Assembly (NCBI GenBank): GCA_944376805.1
Contig: CALWDX010000002.1
Location: 1 to 64,000 of the forward strand
Reading direction: 5' to 3'
DNA length: 64,000 nucleotides
Source of the DNA: an uncultured Clostridia bacterium
GTDB lineage: Bacteria > Bacillota > Clostridia > Lachnospirales > CAG-274
Part shown: in pieces, positions 34,781 through 44,985 of the stretch
Numbering within the stretch: the stretch's first letter is position 1
Layout of the letters: every line of letters begins with the position of its first letter
The notes under the pieces: model-generated
The model's input: the letters and a program-made list of their open reading frames with translations, nothing else
What the model was told of the DNA's origin: nothing
The model's database searches: none
Position numbers and translations under genes: made by a program

Positions 34781-34905
34781 AACAAACTTCCCCTATCTTA
34801 TAGTAAACCTAAATTTATCCCCTTTAAATTTTAAAAATACTTTTTATAAAATATCTATTTAATATTATATTTTAATGGTTAAACAATAGACATTAAATAT
34901 GTATA

Positions 34906-35781
34906 TTATTTATTAAATACACTCATTAATTTTTGCATAAAGTTTTTAATTCCACTATTATCAATTACTTGTTCCTCATTTATCAATCTATTTCCTATAG
35001 ATTTTATAGCCATAGCAAAATCACTATTAGGAAAAGAAAGAATAGCAGGTTTTTGCTGTTTTATTGCTTTTATAAGAGCTATATCTGAAGGTATATAACC
35101 TAAATTTTTAATATTAATACCTAAAAATTTATTACAAACATGTGATATTTTAGTAAATATTCTATCTGCTTCATATTTATCATCAGCTTTATTTATAACA
35201 ATATTTAATTTATCTATAGCTCTATTTTGTTCTTTTATTATTTTTATAAGTGTATAGGCATCTGTAAAAGATGTAGGTTCTGGAGTTGTAACAATTATAT
35301 TTTCATCTGAAGCCATTAAAAAGTTTGTAACATTTGGTGATATTCCTGCACCTGTATCTACTATTATAATATCAGCAATTTTATCAAGGTATTCAAATTG
35401 TTCTATAAAGTATTTTATTTCTGTACTATTTACATTAGATAATTCTTTAAGTCCATTTCCACCTGATATAAATTTTATACCATAATTAGTATCTACAACA
35501 ATTTCAGAAATATTTTTTTCACCTTTCAACATATGATAAAAGTTATATTTAGGTCTTATACCTAAAAGAACTTCTATATTAGCTAATCCAAAATCAGCAT
35601 CAATTATTAATACTCGCTTTTTAAGACTTGCTAAATATATAGCTAAATTTACTGAAAAACTAGACTTCCCAACTCCACCTTTACCACTACTAATAGTTAT
35701 AACTCTAGAATTAAGAGTATTTTTTAAATTTGTATTTTGTACATTATTTATTAAATTTCTGAGCTCCTTAGCTTGATCCAT
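34906..35781 (-). CDS. flhG: MinD-like ATPase FlhG (YlxH)
   Basis: A 291-residue ParA/MinD ATPase. The deviant Walker A is SGKGGVGKSSFSVNLA (residues about 31-46), followed by IDADFGLANIEVLLG and IIVDTGAGI; a basic amphipathic C-terminus (NFMQKLMSVFNK) can bind membrane. FlhG sets flagellar number and place with FlhF. Its start overlaps the flhF stop by one base, so the two are coupled. Confidence 0.93.
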   Translation of the reverse strand: MDQAKELRNLINNVQNTNLKNTLNSRVITISSGKGGVGKSSFSVNLAIYLASLKKRVLIIDADFGLANIEVLLGIRPKYNFYHMLKGEKNISEIVVDTNYGIKFISGGNGLKELSNVNSTEIKYFIEQFEYLDKIADIIIVDTGAGISPNVTNFLMASDENIIVTTPEPTSFTDAYTLIKIIKEQNRAIDKLNIVINKADDKYEADRIFTKISHVCNKFLGINIKNLGYIPSDIALIKAIKQQKPAILSFPNSDFAMAIKSIGNRLINEEQVIDNSGIKNFMQKLMSVFNK

Positions 35782-36947
35782 TATTTATACATACTCCCTA
35801 ATAATACTTTAGCAATTTTTTCTCCAGAAAACTTTTCTATGTCAGATGGCACATTTTGACCAACTGTAACATAAGCTATCTTATATTTAGTTTTATATGC
35901 TATATTTAATATTGTTCCTATTGTATCTGTTTCATCTATTTTAGTAAAAATAATATTAAATTTTGTAAATCTAGAATAAGTATTTATTATATTTTCTATA
36001 TCTTCAAAATTACTTGTAGAACTAATAACAAGATATACTTCTGGGTTTTCTATTTCCTTTAACAACTCTTTTATTTCTTCCATATTTTTCTCATTTTTAT
36101 GAGACCTACCAGCAGTATCAAAGAAAATATAGTCATTAATAAGCTTTAACTTGTTAATTTTTTCTTTAACATCTTCTATAGTATATACAACTTCTACTTG
36201 ACTACCTAATATTTCTGCATAAGTTTTTAATTGTTCAACAGCAGCTATTCTATAAGTATCTGAAGTTATAAAACCAACTTTAGCTCCTCTATTCATAATA
36301 AGCTCTGAAGACAACTTAGCTATAGTAGTAGTTTTTCCAACACCAGTTGTTCCTAAAAATACTATACTTTTTGCTTCTTTTTTATTATCTGTTCTTTCTA
36401 TGACTAAATCTCTACAAACTGCCTTTTCTAATATTTCTATTATTTTATTATATACTACTTTTACAATTAAATCAATATTTTGATTTTGTTCTTTATCAAC
36501 AGGTTCTAATATATCACTACATACAGCTGGGTGAACCCCTTTTGATATTAGCATTTCATATATGAATTGTACAAGTTGATTTTTATATTTATTATTATTT
36601 GCATCTTTTTCTAAAGATAAACTTTTCATAGCTTTTTCAAGATAACTTTCTAACTCTACTATTCTTTTTTCTAATCTTTGTATAGTGTCATCTTTTTCTT
36701 TTAACTTATTTTCCATACTATTTGATGTAGATTTTGTAAAAAAGTTTTTAGATTTATCATTTGTAAGTTTAACTTTATTTTCATCATAAGATGCTGTAAG
36801 TTCTATATAAGGCTTTTTTATTATAGAAAATATTCCTGTAGGAGTAATTTTTTTAATACTAAGAACAATTGCATCATTTCCCAATTCATTCTTTGCCATT
36901 TCTATAACTTGTTCTTCTGTTTCGCCTTGATACTTCTTTATCTTCAT
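35781..36947 (-). CDS. flhF: Flagellar GTPase FlhF
   Basis: A 388-residue SRP-type GTPase. A basic, coiled N-terminal region (KIKKYQGETEEQVIEMAKNELG) precedes N and G domains with GTTGVGKTTTIAKL (P-loop), DTYRIAAVEQLKTYAEI, DTAGRSHKN and TKIDET. FlhF recruits the first flagellar ring component to its site. Start and stop overlap flhA and flhG by one base each. Confidence 0.94.
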   Translation of the reverse strand: MKIKKYQGETEEQVIEMAKNELGNDAIVLSIKKITPTGIFSIIKKPYIELTASYDENKVKLTNDKSKNFFTKSTSNSMENKLKEKDDTIQRLEKRIVELESYLEKAMKSLSLEKDANNNKYKNQLVQFIYEMLISKGVHPAVCSDILEPVDKEQNQNIDLIVKVVYNKIIEILEKAVCRDLVIERTDNKKEAKSIVFLGTTGVGKTTTIAKLSSELIMNRGAKVGFITSDTYRIAAVEQLKTYAEILGSQVEVVYTIEDVKEKINKLKLINDYIFFDTAGRSHKNEKNMEEIKELLKEIENPEVYLVISSTSNFEDIENIINTYSRFTKFNIIFTKIDETDTIGTILNIAYKTKYKIAYVTVGQNVPSDIEKFSGEKIAKVLLGSMYK

Positions 36948-38986
36948 TAAATTCCCACCATTCCAATAGATTGAATTTCTGAGCTAGGGTCTATTTCATT
37001 ATAACTTATAACTACTAAATCTGGTGCCACTTGCTCTACTAGCTTTTTAAAATAAATCCTAACAACAGGAGATGTAAGGATTATTGGCTGTATACCAAGA
37101 GATGTAAGTTTAGATAATTGTGTATTTAAACTATTAAATATCATTTGAGTTTTATCTGGGTCTAAAGCTATAAATGAGCCTTGTTCAGAATGTTGTACAC
37201 TTTCCATTATTTCTTGTTCTAACTGAGGGTCTAATGTAATAACTTTATTTTCACCATTTGCAAAATATTTTTGTGATATACTTCTTTTTAATGATTGTCT
37301 TACATATTCTGTAAGCATATCTGGGTCTCTAGTTACTTGAGCATAATCTGCTAATGTTTCTAATATAGTTACTAAATCTCTTATAGAAACACCTTCTTTA
37401 AGTAAATTAGCTAAAACTTTTTGTACCTCACCAATACCTAATAATTTAGGTACTAATTCATCTACAAGAACAGGGTGATGCTCTTTTACATTATCTATTA
37501 ATGTTTGAACATCTTGTCTTGATAATAATTCATTTAAGCTATTTCTTATTACTTCTGTTAAATGTGTTGCTATTATTGCTGGAGGGTCTACAACTGTATA
37601 ACCTAATGCCTCTGCACGCTCTCTTTGTGTTTCTGTAATCCATAAAGCTGGTAAGCCTAAATAAGGCTCTATAGTTTCAATACCATCTATTTCCTCCTCA
37701 ACATAACCTGGGTTCATAGCCATATAATGATCAAATAAAATTTCTCCTTCAGCTACTTCAACACCTTTTATTAATATTTTATATTGATTTGGTGCAAGTT
37801 TTATATCATCTCTAAGTCTTATTATAGGTACTACTGCACCTAATTCTAATGCTATTTGTCTTCTAATCATAACTACCCTATCTAGTAAATCTCCCCCTTG
37901 ATTACTATCTACAAGTGGTATAAGACCATATCCAAATATTAATAAAATAGGGTCTACATTCAATAAAGAAATAACATTTTCTGGACGTCTAATTTCTTCG
38001 ACTTCTTCATCATCTGTGGAAATTTCTTCTGTAATAGCTTGTACTTTTTGCACTTTATCAAGTTGATATCCACAAAATACTAAAACTATACCAAATGGTA
38101 CAAAGAACATAGTTGGTAATGGTGTAAAGCCTAATGCAATCATAACAACCCCTGCTATATATAAAGTTAAAGGAATACTAAATAATTGCTTTGTAAGAGA
38201 TTGTGTAATTCCACCTTCTTCACTAGATTTAGTAACCAATATACCTGTCGCAGTTGATATTAAAATAGCTGGTATTTGTCCTACAAGACCATCACCAATA
38301 GTCATAAGTGTATAAACTTGTATAGCCTCTCCAAAAGGTAATTTAGTACCTGTTGAAAGACCTGTCATACCAAGTGTTACACCACCAACAATATTTATAA
38401 CTGTAATTATAATACCTGCAATTGCATCACCTTTTACGAACTTAGATGCCCCATCCATTGCTCCATAAAAAGATGCTTCATCTTGAATTTCTTTTCTTCT
38501 TGCTTTAGCTTCTTCATCATTTATAAGACCTGTATTTAAATCAGCATCTATAGCCATTTGTTTACCTGGCATAGCATCAAGAGTAAATCTTGCTGTAACT
38601 TCAGATACCCTTTCAGAACCTTTAGTAATAACCATAAAGTTTACTAAAACAAGGATTAAGAATATAATTACACCTACAACCATATTACCACCAGCAACAA
38701 ATTGCCCAAATGCTTCTATAACTTTACCTGCATCACCTTGTAAAAGTATTAACTTTGTAGATGATAAGTTTAATGCTATCCTAAATAGTGTTGTTACAAG
38801 TAACATTGTAGGAAACATATTCATATCAAGTGCCTTTTTAGCATATATAGCATCTAAAAGAATTAATACTGCTAAAAATATATTTATCATAAGTAAAAAG
38901 TCAAGTAAAATTGATGGTAAGGGTATAATTAATACTAATACTATTAATATAATAAAAATACCTAAAAATGCTTCTTTTATTTTCAT
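36947..38986 (-). CDS. flhA: Flagellar export gate protein FlhA
   Basis: A 679-residue export-gate protein. Eight transmembrane segments fill the first 310 residues with the conserved FHIPEP-type loop (RFTLDAMPGKQMAIDADLN). The C-terminal cytosolic half (from about 330) is the nonameric ring that receives chaperone-cargo complexes. Length and order are normal. It lies 31 bp after flhB. Confidence 0.96.
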   Translation of the reverse strand: MKIKEAFLGIFIILIVLVLIIPLPSILLDFLLMINIFLAVLILLDAIYAKKALDMNMFPTMLLVTTLFRIALNLSSTKLILLQGDAGKVIEAFGQFVAGGNMVVGVIIFLILVLVNFMVITKGSERVSEVTARFTLDAMPGKQMAIDADLNTGLINDEEAKARRKEIQDEASFYGAMDGASKFVKGDAIAGIIITVINIVGGVTLGMTGLSTGTKLPFGEAIQVYTLMTIGDGLVGQIPAILISTATGILVTKSSEEGGITQSLTKQLFSIPLTLYIAGVVMIALGFTPLPTMFFVPFGIVLVFCGYQLDKVQKVQAITEEISTDDEEVEEIRRPENVISLLNVDPILLIFGYGLIPLVDSNQGGDLLDRVVMIRRQIALELGAVVPIIRLRDDIKLAPNQYKILIKGVEVAEGEILFDHYMAMNPGYVEEEIDGIETIEPYLGLPALWITETQRERAEALGYTVVDPPAIIATHLTEVIRNSLNELLSRQDVQTLIDNVKEHHPVLVDELVPKLLGIGEVQKVLANLLKEGVSIRDLVTILETLADYAQVTRDPDMLTEYVRQSLKRSISQKYFANGENKVITLDPQLEQEIMESVQHSEQGSFIALDPDKTQMIFNSLNTQLSKLTSLGIQPIILTSPVVRIYFKKLVEQVAPDLVVISYNEIDPSSEIQSIGMVGI

Positions 38987-39017
38987 AAAAAATTCTCCAT
39001 AAAATCTATATTAAAAG

Positions 39018-40136
39018 TTAAACCATATTTTTAAGCTTATATACAAAGGCAAGTACTTCTGCTACTGCTTGATATAACTCTGGTGGTATTTCTTTTCCAA
39101 CCTCTACAGTATTGTATAAAGCCCTTGCTAATGGCTTATTTTCTACAATTTCAACTTTATTTTCCTTAGCTACATCTTTTATCTTTTGTGCTAAATGGTC
39201 TACACCTTTAGCTACTACAATCGGTGCACCTTCTTTTTCCCTATCATATTTTACAGCAACAGCAAAATGTGTTGGGTTTGTTATGACAACATCTGCACCT
39301 GGTACTTCTTGCATCATTCTTTTTAAAGCAGATTCTCTCATTTTCTGTCTAATTTGACTTTTAATAATAGGGTCCCCTTCTGTTTGTTTATATTCATCTT
39401 TTATATCTTGCTTACTCATTCTAAGTTTTTTATTATGTGAATATTTTTGATAAACAAAATCTAAAATAGCTATTATAATGAAAAAATAACCTACTTTCAT
39501 ACCTATATCAATACAAAGATTAAAAATATATAAACAAGCAGAAAACATATCCATATATACAATATTAACTATTTGATGTAATTCTCCCTTTATAGAATTA
39601 AATACCACTATACCTAAAAATATTATTTTTATAATAGATATAATTGCATCTACAAGTTGTTTAAAAGAAAATAATCTTTTAAAACCTGTTGCTGGATTAA
39701 ATGCATCAAATTTTGGTTGTAAAGGTTTAGTTGTAGGATGCCAACCTACTTGTAATAAATTTGCAACTATACCTATTACCATTGATATCACACATATAGG
39801 ACCTGCTATAATTATACATCTAAATATCATATATATAAAAAAATCTAAAATATAATCATCACTTACTATAGAATCTATATCTTGTATAAGTGTAAAATTA
39901 AAATTCATTACACTAGCTATTTGCTTATACATATATGTTCCTAATAATTTTATACTTAAAAACCCTAATATCAATGTTATAGCTGTAGCAATTTCTTTAC
40001 TTATTGCTACTTGCCCTTCTTTTCTTGCTTTTTGCTTTTTCTTTGGTGTAGCTTTTTCTGTTTTTTCACCATTAAAAAAGCATAAGTCTATATCAATATA
40101 AAAACTATTTTTATCTTTTATTTTTGAAATTATCAT
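39018..40136 (-). CDS. flhB: Flagellar export switch protein FlhB
   Basis: A 372-residue protein with four transmembrane segments and a cytosolic domain with the self-cleavage motif NPTH (ADVVITNPTHFAVAVKY), which switches export from hook to filament proteins. The conserved start GEKTEKATPKKKQKARKEGQVA is preceded by about 22 extra residues; the start is fixed by a 4-bp ATGA overlap with fliR, which argues the long form is real. Confidence 0.95.
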   Translation of the reverse strand: MIISKIKDKNSFYIDIDLCFFNGEKTEKATPKKKQKARKEGQVAISKEIATAITLILGFLSIKLLGTYMYKQIASVMNFNFTLIQDIDSIVSDDYILDFFIYMIFRCIIIAGPICVISMVIGIVANLLQVGWHPTTKPLQPKFDAFNPATGFKRLFSFKQLVDAIISIIKIIFLGIVVFNSIKGELHQIVNIVYMDMFSACLYIFNLCIDIGMKVGYFFIIIAILDFVYQKYSHNKKLRMSKQDIKDEYKQTEGDPIIKSQIRQKMRESALKRMMQEVPGADVVITNPTHFAVAVKYDREKEGAPIVVAKGVDHLAQKIKDVAKENKVEIVENKPLARALYNTVEVGKEIPPELYQAVAEVLAFVYKLKNMV

Positions 40137-40936
40137 GGAATCATAACCTTTATAGAGTTTAATATAAGCTCTGAAATTAAATTATATATTGTATAATACA
40201 TTTCAGAAATAACTGGTATTATAATCCATAAAGCTGATAAACCTGCTATAACTTTAAGAGGCATACCAACAGCAAAAACATTCATTTTAGGTACTGCTCT
40301 TACTAAAACTCCTAATGTTATATCCATAACTAATATAGTACCTATTATAGGCAAAGCAAATAAAAATCCTATTTTAAAAAACTCTACCATTATATTTATA
40401 ATACCAAAAATTAAGCCATCATTACCTAATATATATGCTTTACCAATAGGTAAAGATTTATAACTATAAAATATGGTACTAATAACCATATGATGCCCTC
40501 TATTTATAATAAATAAAGCACATATCGCAAAATAATATAAATTACCTGTTATTGGTACTTGTGTATTAGTCATAGGGTCAAATATATTTGCCATAGAATA
40601 ACCTATTTGTTGGTCTGTCATATGACCTGTAAAATAAACTGTATTAAATACAAAAAATACTATATAACTTATTATAGCACCTACAAAAAATTCTTTTAAA
40701 ATTAACATAAAATAACCCATAATACTATTTACATATACAACTTCTGTAACATTACCAGAAGCAAATATTATACCTGATAAAGCCATAGCCAAACCAATTT
40801 TCACCATAGCAATACCATTATTACCACCTATAACAGGCATAAAAATTATAAAACCTATCATTCTAACAAATATTAACATATATAAATCTACATTATTAAA
40901 TATATCAATTAAAATTTGAGCATTGTCTAGATTCAT
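40133..40936 (-). CDS. fliR: Flagellar export apparatus protein FliR
   Basis: A 267-residue FliR with about six transmembrane segments (RMIGFIIFMPVIGG, TDQQIGYSMANIFDP, VRAVPKMNVFAVGMPLK). The frame opens ten codons earlier inside fliQ, but the ATG at 40936 has AGGAG in front and gives MNLDNAQILIDIF, the normal family start. It forms the gate with FliP and FliQ. Its stop overlaps the flhB start. Confidence 0.93.
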   Translation of the reverse strand: MNLDNAQILIDIFNNVDLYMLIFVRMIGFIIFMPVIGGNNGIAMVKIGLAMALSGIIFASGNVTEVVYVNSIMGYFMLILKEFFVGAIISYIVFFVFNTVYFTGHMTDQQIGYSMANIFDPMTNTQVPITGNLYYFAICALFIINRGHHMVISTIFYSYKSLPIGKAYILGNDGLIFGIINIMVEFFKIGFLFALPIIGTILVMDITLGVLVRAVPKMNVFAVGMPLKVIAGLSALWIIIPVISEMYYTIYNLISELILNSIKVMIP

Positions 40937-40946
40937 ATTATCTCTC

Positions 40947-41216
40947 CTAACGTATAAATCTAGCAAGGTCTACATATAAAGCCATAAATAATTCTTTTAT
41001 AACACTTATTATAAATGGTCCAAATATTATTAATGATAAAAAAACTGCTAAAATTTTAGGTATAAAAGCTAAAGTTTGTTCATTAATAGATGTAATTGTT
41101 TGAATTATACTAACAACTATACCAACTATAAGTCCTAATAACAAAGGTGGTGCAGAAGCAAGTATAACTGTCTTTATAGCCATTTGCATAATATTTATAA
41201 CAGTATCTTCTGACAT
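40947..41216 (-). CDS. fliQ: Flagellar export apparatus protein FliQ
   Basis: An 89-residue protein with two transmembrane helices and the FliQ pattern (LLLGLIVGIVVSIIQTITSINEQTLAFIPK). Four copies with five FliP and one FliR make the export gate. It is 11 bp after fliP. Confidence 0.95.
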   Translation of the reverse strand: MSEDTVINIMQMAIKTVILASAPPLLLGLIVGIVVSIIQTITSINEQTLAFIPKILAVFLSLIIFGPFIISVIKELFMALYVDLARFIR

Positions 41217-41227
41217 AAAAATCCCCC

Positions 41228-41998
41228 TTATCCTGTAAATGTTTTTATAATATTACCAATAATTAAATTCCAACCATCAATCATTATAAAAAATATAATT
41301 TTAAATGGGGCTGATATTAAAGCTGGTGGTAACATCATCATACCCATAGCCATAAGTACAGATGATACAACCATATCTATAACTATAAAAGGTATATATA
41401 TAAGAAATCCTATTATAAAACCTTTTGTTACTTCACCTAATATAAATGAAGGTATAAGTACAGAACTTGGAACTTCATCAGGACTATTATAAGATTCTAT
41501 ACCTGCTAAATCTGTAAATAGTTTTAAATCCTTATCACTAACTTGTGTAAACATAAATTCTCTTATTGGTTTCATAGATTCATCTATAAATTGTTGTTGA
41601 GAAATTTTGCCCTCAGAATAGGGCTTAAATCCATTTTCATTTATTTGTTTTATAGTTGGTGACATTATAAAAATAGTTAAAAATAGTGCTATACCTATTA
41701 TTATTTGATTAGGTGGCATTTGTTGTGTACCTAAAGCATTTCTTAAAAAATGTAAAGATATTATAATTCTTGTAAAAGATGTAAGCATTATTATTAATGA
41801 TGGTGCTAAAGTTAAAATAGTAAATAAAACTATTAATTGTACAGATGTGGCTACACCACCATTTGAATTTTCACCAACACTAATACTAACATCTGGTAAA
41901 ATATTATTTGCAAAAACAGTATAAGAGGTAAATATTGTTGTAGAAAAAATAATAGTTATTAAACTTATAAGTTTTACTAAATTTTTTTTATTTTTCAT
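41228..41998 (-). CDS. fliP: Flagellar export apparatus protein FliP
   Basis: A 256-residue protein with a cleavable N-terminal signal (to about residue 31, SYTVFAN), then FliP motifs APSLIIMLTSFTRIIISLHFLRNALGTQQMPPNQ and PFIVIDMVVSSVLMAMGMMMLPP. Length is normal. Its start overlaps the fliO end by 11 bp. Confidence 0.96.
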   Translation of the reverse strand: MKNKKNLVKLISLITIIFSTTIFTSYTVFANNILPDVSISVGENSNGGVATSVQLIVLFTILTLAPSLIIMLTSFTRIIISLHFLRNALGTQQMPPNQIIIGIALFLTIFIMSPTIKQINENGFKPYSEGKISQQQFIDESMKPIREFMFTQVSDKDLKLFTDLAGIESYNSPDEVPSSVLIPSFILGEVTKGFIIGFLIYIPFIVIDMVVSSVLMAMGMMMLPPALISAPFKIIFFIMIDGWNLIIGNIIKTFTG

Positions 41999-42386
41999 AT
42001 TTACCTCCTTTTTTATCTTTTATATTATTTATATATTGTTTTAGTTGTTTATCAAAAGGTAATTGATTAGGGTTATCTTGTATAATTAAATCATCACCAT
42101 TTATTTCTGATAACATTCTAATACCTTCTTTTGAAGAACTTATTAAAAAATATTGTTTATTAACTTTTACAATATGAATATGATGCAAACCAATAGATAT
42201 AGTTTCAATAACTTTCATATTGTTTTTAGACATAGTTTTTATTTTTGCACCTGCTATAAATTTTGTAGAATAATATGCTAAAAATACAACAACTACAAAT
42301 ATAAAAATAATAAATATAAGCTGAAAAGCCATTTCCAAAAAACTTGTACTTTGGCTTTTTTGCACTATATTAGATAGTATTATCAT
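41988..42386 (-). CDS. fliO: Flagellar biosynthesis protein FliO (FliZ-like)
   Basis: A 132-residue protein with one transmembrane segment (about 18-42) and a small cytosolic beta domain (VIETISIGLHHIHIVKVNKQYFLISSSKEGI), the FliO pattern. It supports assembly of FliP. Short, as in other Clostridia. It overlaps fliP and follows cheY by 7 bp. Confidence 0.88.
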   Translation of the reverse strand: MIILSNIVQKSQSTSFLEMAFQLIFIIFIFVVVVFLAYYSTKFIAGAKIKTMSKNNMKVIETISIGLHHIHIVKVNKQYFLISSSKEGIRMLSEINGDDLIIQDNPNQLPFDKQLKQYINNIKDKKGGKYEK

Positions 42387-42393
42387 AAGTAAA

Positions 42394-42756
42394 TTATCCT
42401 ATTACTTTTTTTACAGCTTCTAAAACTCTATCTGGCTGGAAAGGTTTAACAATAAAGTCTTTAGCACCTGCTTGTATAGCTTCAATAACCATTGCTTGTT
42501 GTCCCATTGCTGAACACATAATAATTAAAGCATTAGCATCTGCAGCTTTTATAGCTTTAGCAGCTTGAATACCATCCATTTCTGGCATAGTAATATCCAT
42601 AACAACTAAATTAGGTTTAAGTTCTTTATATTTTTCTACTGCCTGAGCACCATTTTCAGCTTCACCTACTACATTATACCCATTTTTTGTAAGTATATCC
42701 TTTAACATCATTCTCATAAAAGCAGCATCATCAACTAAAAGTATATTATTTGACAT
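42394..42756 (-). CDS. cheY: Chemotaxis response regulator CheY
   Basis: A 120-residue single receiver domain: acidic pocket DD (VDDAAFMR), phosphorylated Asp in VVMDITMPEMDG (near 54), Thr/Ser switch in MCSAMG and Lys in FIVKPF. It controls motor rotation through FliM/FliY. It is placed between fliY and fliO as in Bacillus. Its kinase CheA is not encoded in the window. Confidence 0.96.
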   Translation of the reverse strand: MSNNILLVDDAAFMRMMLKDILTKNGYNVVGEAENGAQAVEKYKELKPNLVVMDITMPEMDGIQAAKAIKAADANALIIMCSAMGQQAMVIEAIQAGAKDFIVKPFQPDRVLEAVKKVIG

Positions 42757-42796
42757 TTTTTTACACTCCTTATTAATTATAATTATATTTTATTTG

Positions 42797-43969
42797 TTAT
42801 ATTCTTTGTTCAGTACTTATAATATCTGTTACTCTTACACCAAAATTTTCATCTATAACAACAACTTCACCTTTTGCTATAAATTTTCCATTAACAAGTA
42901 TATCAATAGGTTCACCTGCTATTTTATCAAGTTCAATAATTGTACCTGGATTAAACTCTAATATTTCCCTTATAGGCTTTCTTGTTCTACCAAGTTCAAC
43001 TGTAACTTCTAAAGGTACATCTCTAATTATTGTAATATTTTCTTTTTGTTGTACAAGGTCATTCATATCAAAAGACTGAAATTGTGCTGATTGAACATTT
43101 ACGTTATTATGCATAATATTGCTTGATTGTGAATACATTTGTTGTTGCATATTTGGAGGTGGCATCATAGGCTGTTGTTGTGGTTGCATCATAGGTTGCT
43201 GTGCCACTGTCTGTTGTGGTTGTTGCATTTGTGGTTGTACTGATGGCTGTTGAGTTTTATTTTGTGATGAGGAATTAGCCATTTCTTTCTCATTAGCTGT
43301 TAATTTATCAATAATACTTTCTGCAAATTCAATTGGTAATAATTGCATTATTTCACTATCTATTAAATCATGTACAACCATTCTAAAAGAATTACATACT
43401 AAATGTTCATCTATCATAGTAAAATCTTGAAAGAAAGTATCATCATCAAATCTTAAAATAAATGCTTGGGGTGTATCTATATCTATCTTATATCCTAACA
43501 TAGAAGATAACGATGTAGAAGATGAACCAACCATTTGATTCATAGCTTCAGATATAGCACTTAAATCTAATTCTGTAAGTTCTTCATTTACATCTACATT
43601 TCCATCTCCACCCATCATAAGATTAGCTATTATTTTTACGTCTTCTTGTTTTAAAACAAGAAGGTTAGATCCTATAATACCCTCTTTATAGTTTATTCTA
43701 AGACCTACACAAGGTTTATCATAATTTGTAGATAATTCTTTTGGATATACTATACTAACAGTAGGTGTAGATATTTCTACTTTATGGTTTAATAAAGCCG
43801 ATAATGTTGTTGCGGCTGTTCCCATACTAATATTACCTATTTCACCTAATATATCCTTATTTTGTTCAGTTAATAATTCATTTTCTAAATTGGAGTTATT
43901 ATTTTCATTTGTAGCTACACTATCGCCTAGTAAAGCATTTATTTCTTCTTGCGAAAGCATATCGCTCAT
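42797..43969 (-). CDS. fliY: Flagellar motor switch phosphatase FliY (FliN fusion)
   Basis: A 390-residue protein. An N-terminal switch peptide (LSQEEINALLGD) is followed by the CheC-like phosphatase domain with two E-x2-N sites (LGEIGNISMGTAA and ISEAMNQMVGSS), a Gln/Pro/Met-rich linker (about 235-300, long and low-complexity), and the C-terminal FliN domain (VPLEVTVELGRTRKPIREIL). It removes phosphate from CheY and forms the C-ring. It starts 2 bp after fliM. Confidence 0.95.
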   Translation of the reverse strand: MSDMLSQEEINALLGDSVATNENNNSNLENELLTEQNKDILGEIGNISMGTAATTLSALLNHKVEISTPTVSIVYPKELSTNYDKPCVGLRINYKEGIIGSNLLVLKQEDVKIIANLMMGGDGNVDVNEELTELDLSAISEAMNQMVGSSSTSLSSMLGYKIDIDTPQAFILRFDDDTFFQDFTMIDEHLVCNSFRMVVHDLIDSEIMQLLPIEFAESIIDKLTANEKEMANSSSQNKTQQPSVQPQMQQPQQTVAQQPMMQPQQQPMMPPPNMQQQMYSQSSNIMHNNVNVQSAQFQSFDMNDLVQQKENITIIRDVPLEVTVELGRTRKPIREILEFNPGTIIELDKIAGEPIDILVNGKFIAKGEVVVIDENFGVRVTDIISTEQRI

Positions 43970-43971
43970 TT

Positions 43972-44949
43972 TTATTCCCCCTTCCTAATAATAGAAGTTA
44001 TTTGTATAGCATTTTTGCCTTTATTTACACCAGGCTTAGCATAAAATTTTGTTAATTCTCCAACTTGTACTTTAAAATCAGAGTTAACATAAGAATCTAG
44101 TGGGATAACATCACCTACTTGAATATTTATAAATTCATCAACAGTAATATTAGTTTTACCAACTATAACAGATATAGGCACTTTTGCCTCTTCTAAACGT
44201 CTTTCTACAAGTGGTCTATACTGTTCATCATCAGCATCACTAGAGTTTCCAAACCAATGTTTAGTATTTAAATTACCAACTATAGGTTCTATGACAATAT
44301 ATGGTATACAGAAATTCATTAGTCCTTCTATATTACCAACTTTAATACTTAAAGTTATTAATGCAACCATTTCATTAGGTGACATTATTTGAGCAAATTG
44401 AGAGTTTGTTTCAATTTTTTCTAAATGTGGTCTTACTTCACAAACTTGTCTCCAAGGTTCTTCTAATCTTTCAACAAGCTTATCTATAATTTTACTTAAT
44501 AATGTTACTTCTATTTCTGTAAAATCTCTAGTTTTACCAATAGTTTCACCAACACCACCAAGCATTCTATCTATCATAGCATAACCTACACTAGCAGATA
44601 AATCTAATATAATTGAGCCTTTAAAAGGATTAAAATTTATTATACTCAAAACAACAGGATTTAATAATGAATTATTAAATTCTCCATAAGTAACTTGTTC
44701 AGAGTTTCTAACTTCAATAGTTGTAGAAGTTCTTAAATAACCTGTTAAAAATGAAGATGATACCCTAGCAAAGTTATCAAATATAATTTCTAGTGTTCTA
44801 AGTTGCTCTTTACCAAATTTTGAAGGTCTAGCAAAGTTATATTCTTTAACTTTCTTTTCTTCTACTGGTGGTTGTTCTGCAATTTCATTACCACTTGCCA
44901 TAGCACTAAGCAACTTGTCTATCTCATCTTGAGATAAAATTTCACTCAT
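43972..44949 (-). CDS. fliM: Flagellar motor switch protein FliM
   Basis: A 325-residue C-ring protein. The N-terminal CheY-binding peptide LSQDEIDKLLSAM, the CheC-like middle (LLNPVVLSIINFNPFKGSIIL, MIDRMLGGVGE) and the C-terminal FliN-like domain (VPISVIVGKTNITVDEFINIQVGDVI) are all present. Confidence 0.96.
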   Translation of the reverse strand: MSEILSQDEIDKLLSAMASGNEIAEQPPVEEKKVKEYNFARPSKFGKEQLRTLEIIFDNFARVSSSFLTGYLRTSTTIEVRNSEQVTYGEFNNSLLNPVVLSIINFNPFKGSIILDLSASVGYAMIDRMLGGVGETIGKTRDFTEIEVTLLSKIIDKLVERLEEPWRQVCEVRPHLEKIETNSQFAQIMSPNEMVALITLSIKVGNIEGLMNFCIPYIVIEPIVGNLNTKHWFGNSSDADDEQYRPLVERRLEEAKVPISVIVGKTNITVDEFINIQVGDVIPLDSYVNSDFKVQVGELTKFYAKPGVNKGKNAIQITSIIRKGE

Positions 44950-44985
44950 TTATATATCACCTACCTTTCTAAAGTATATATTATA

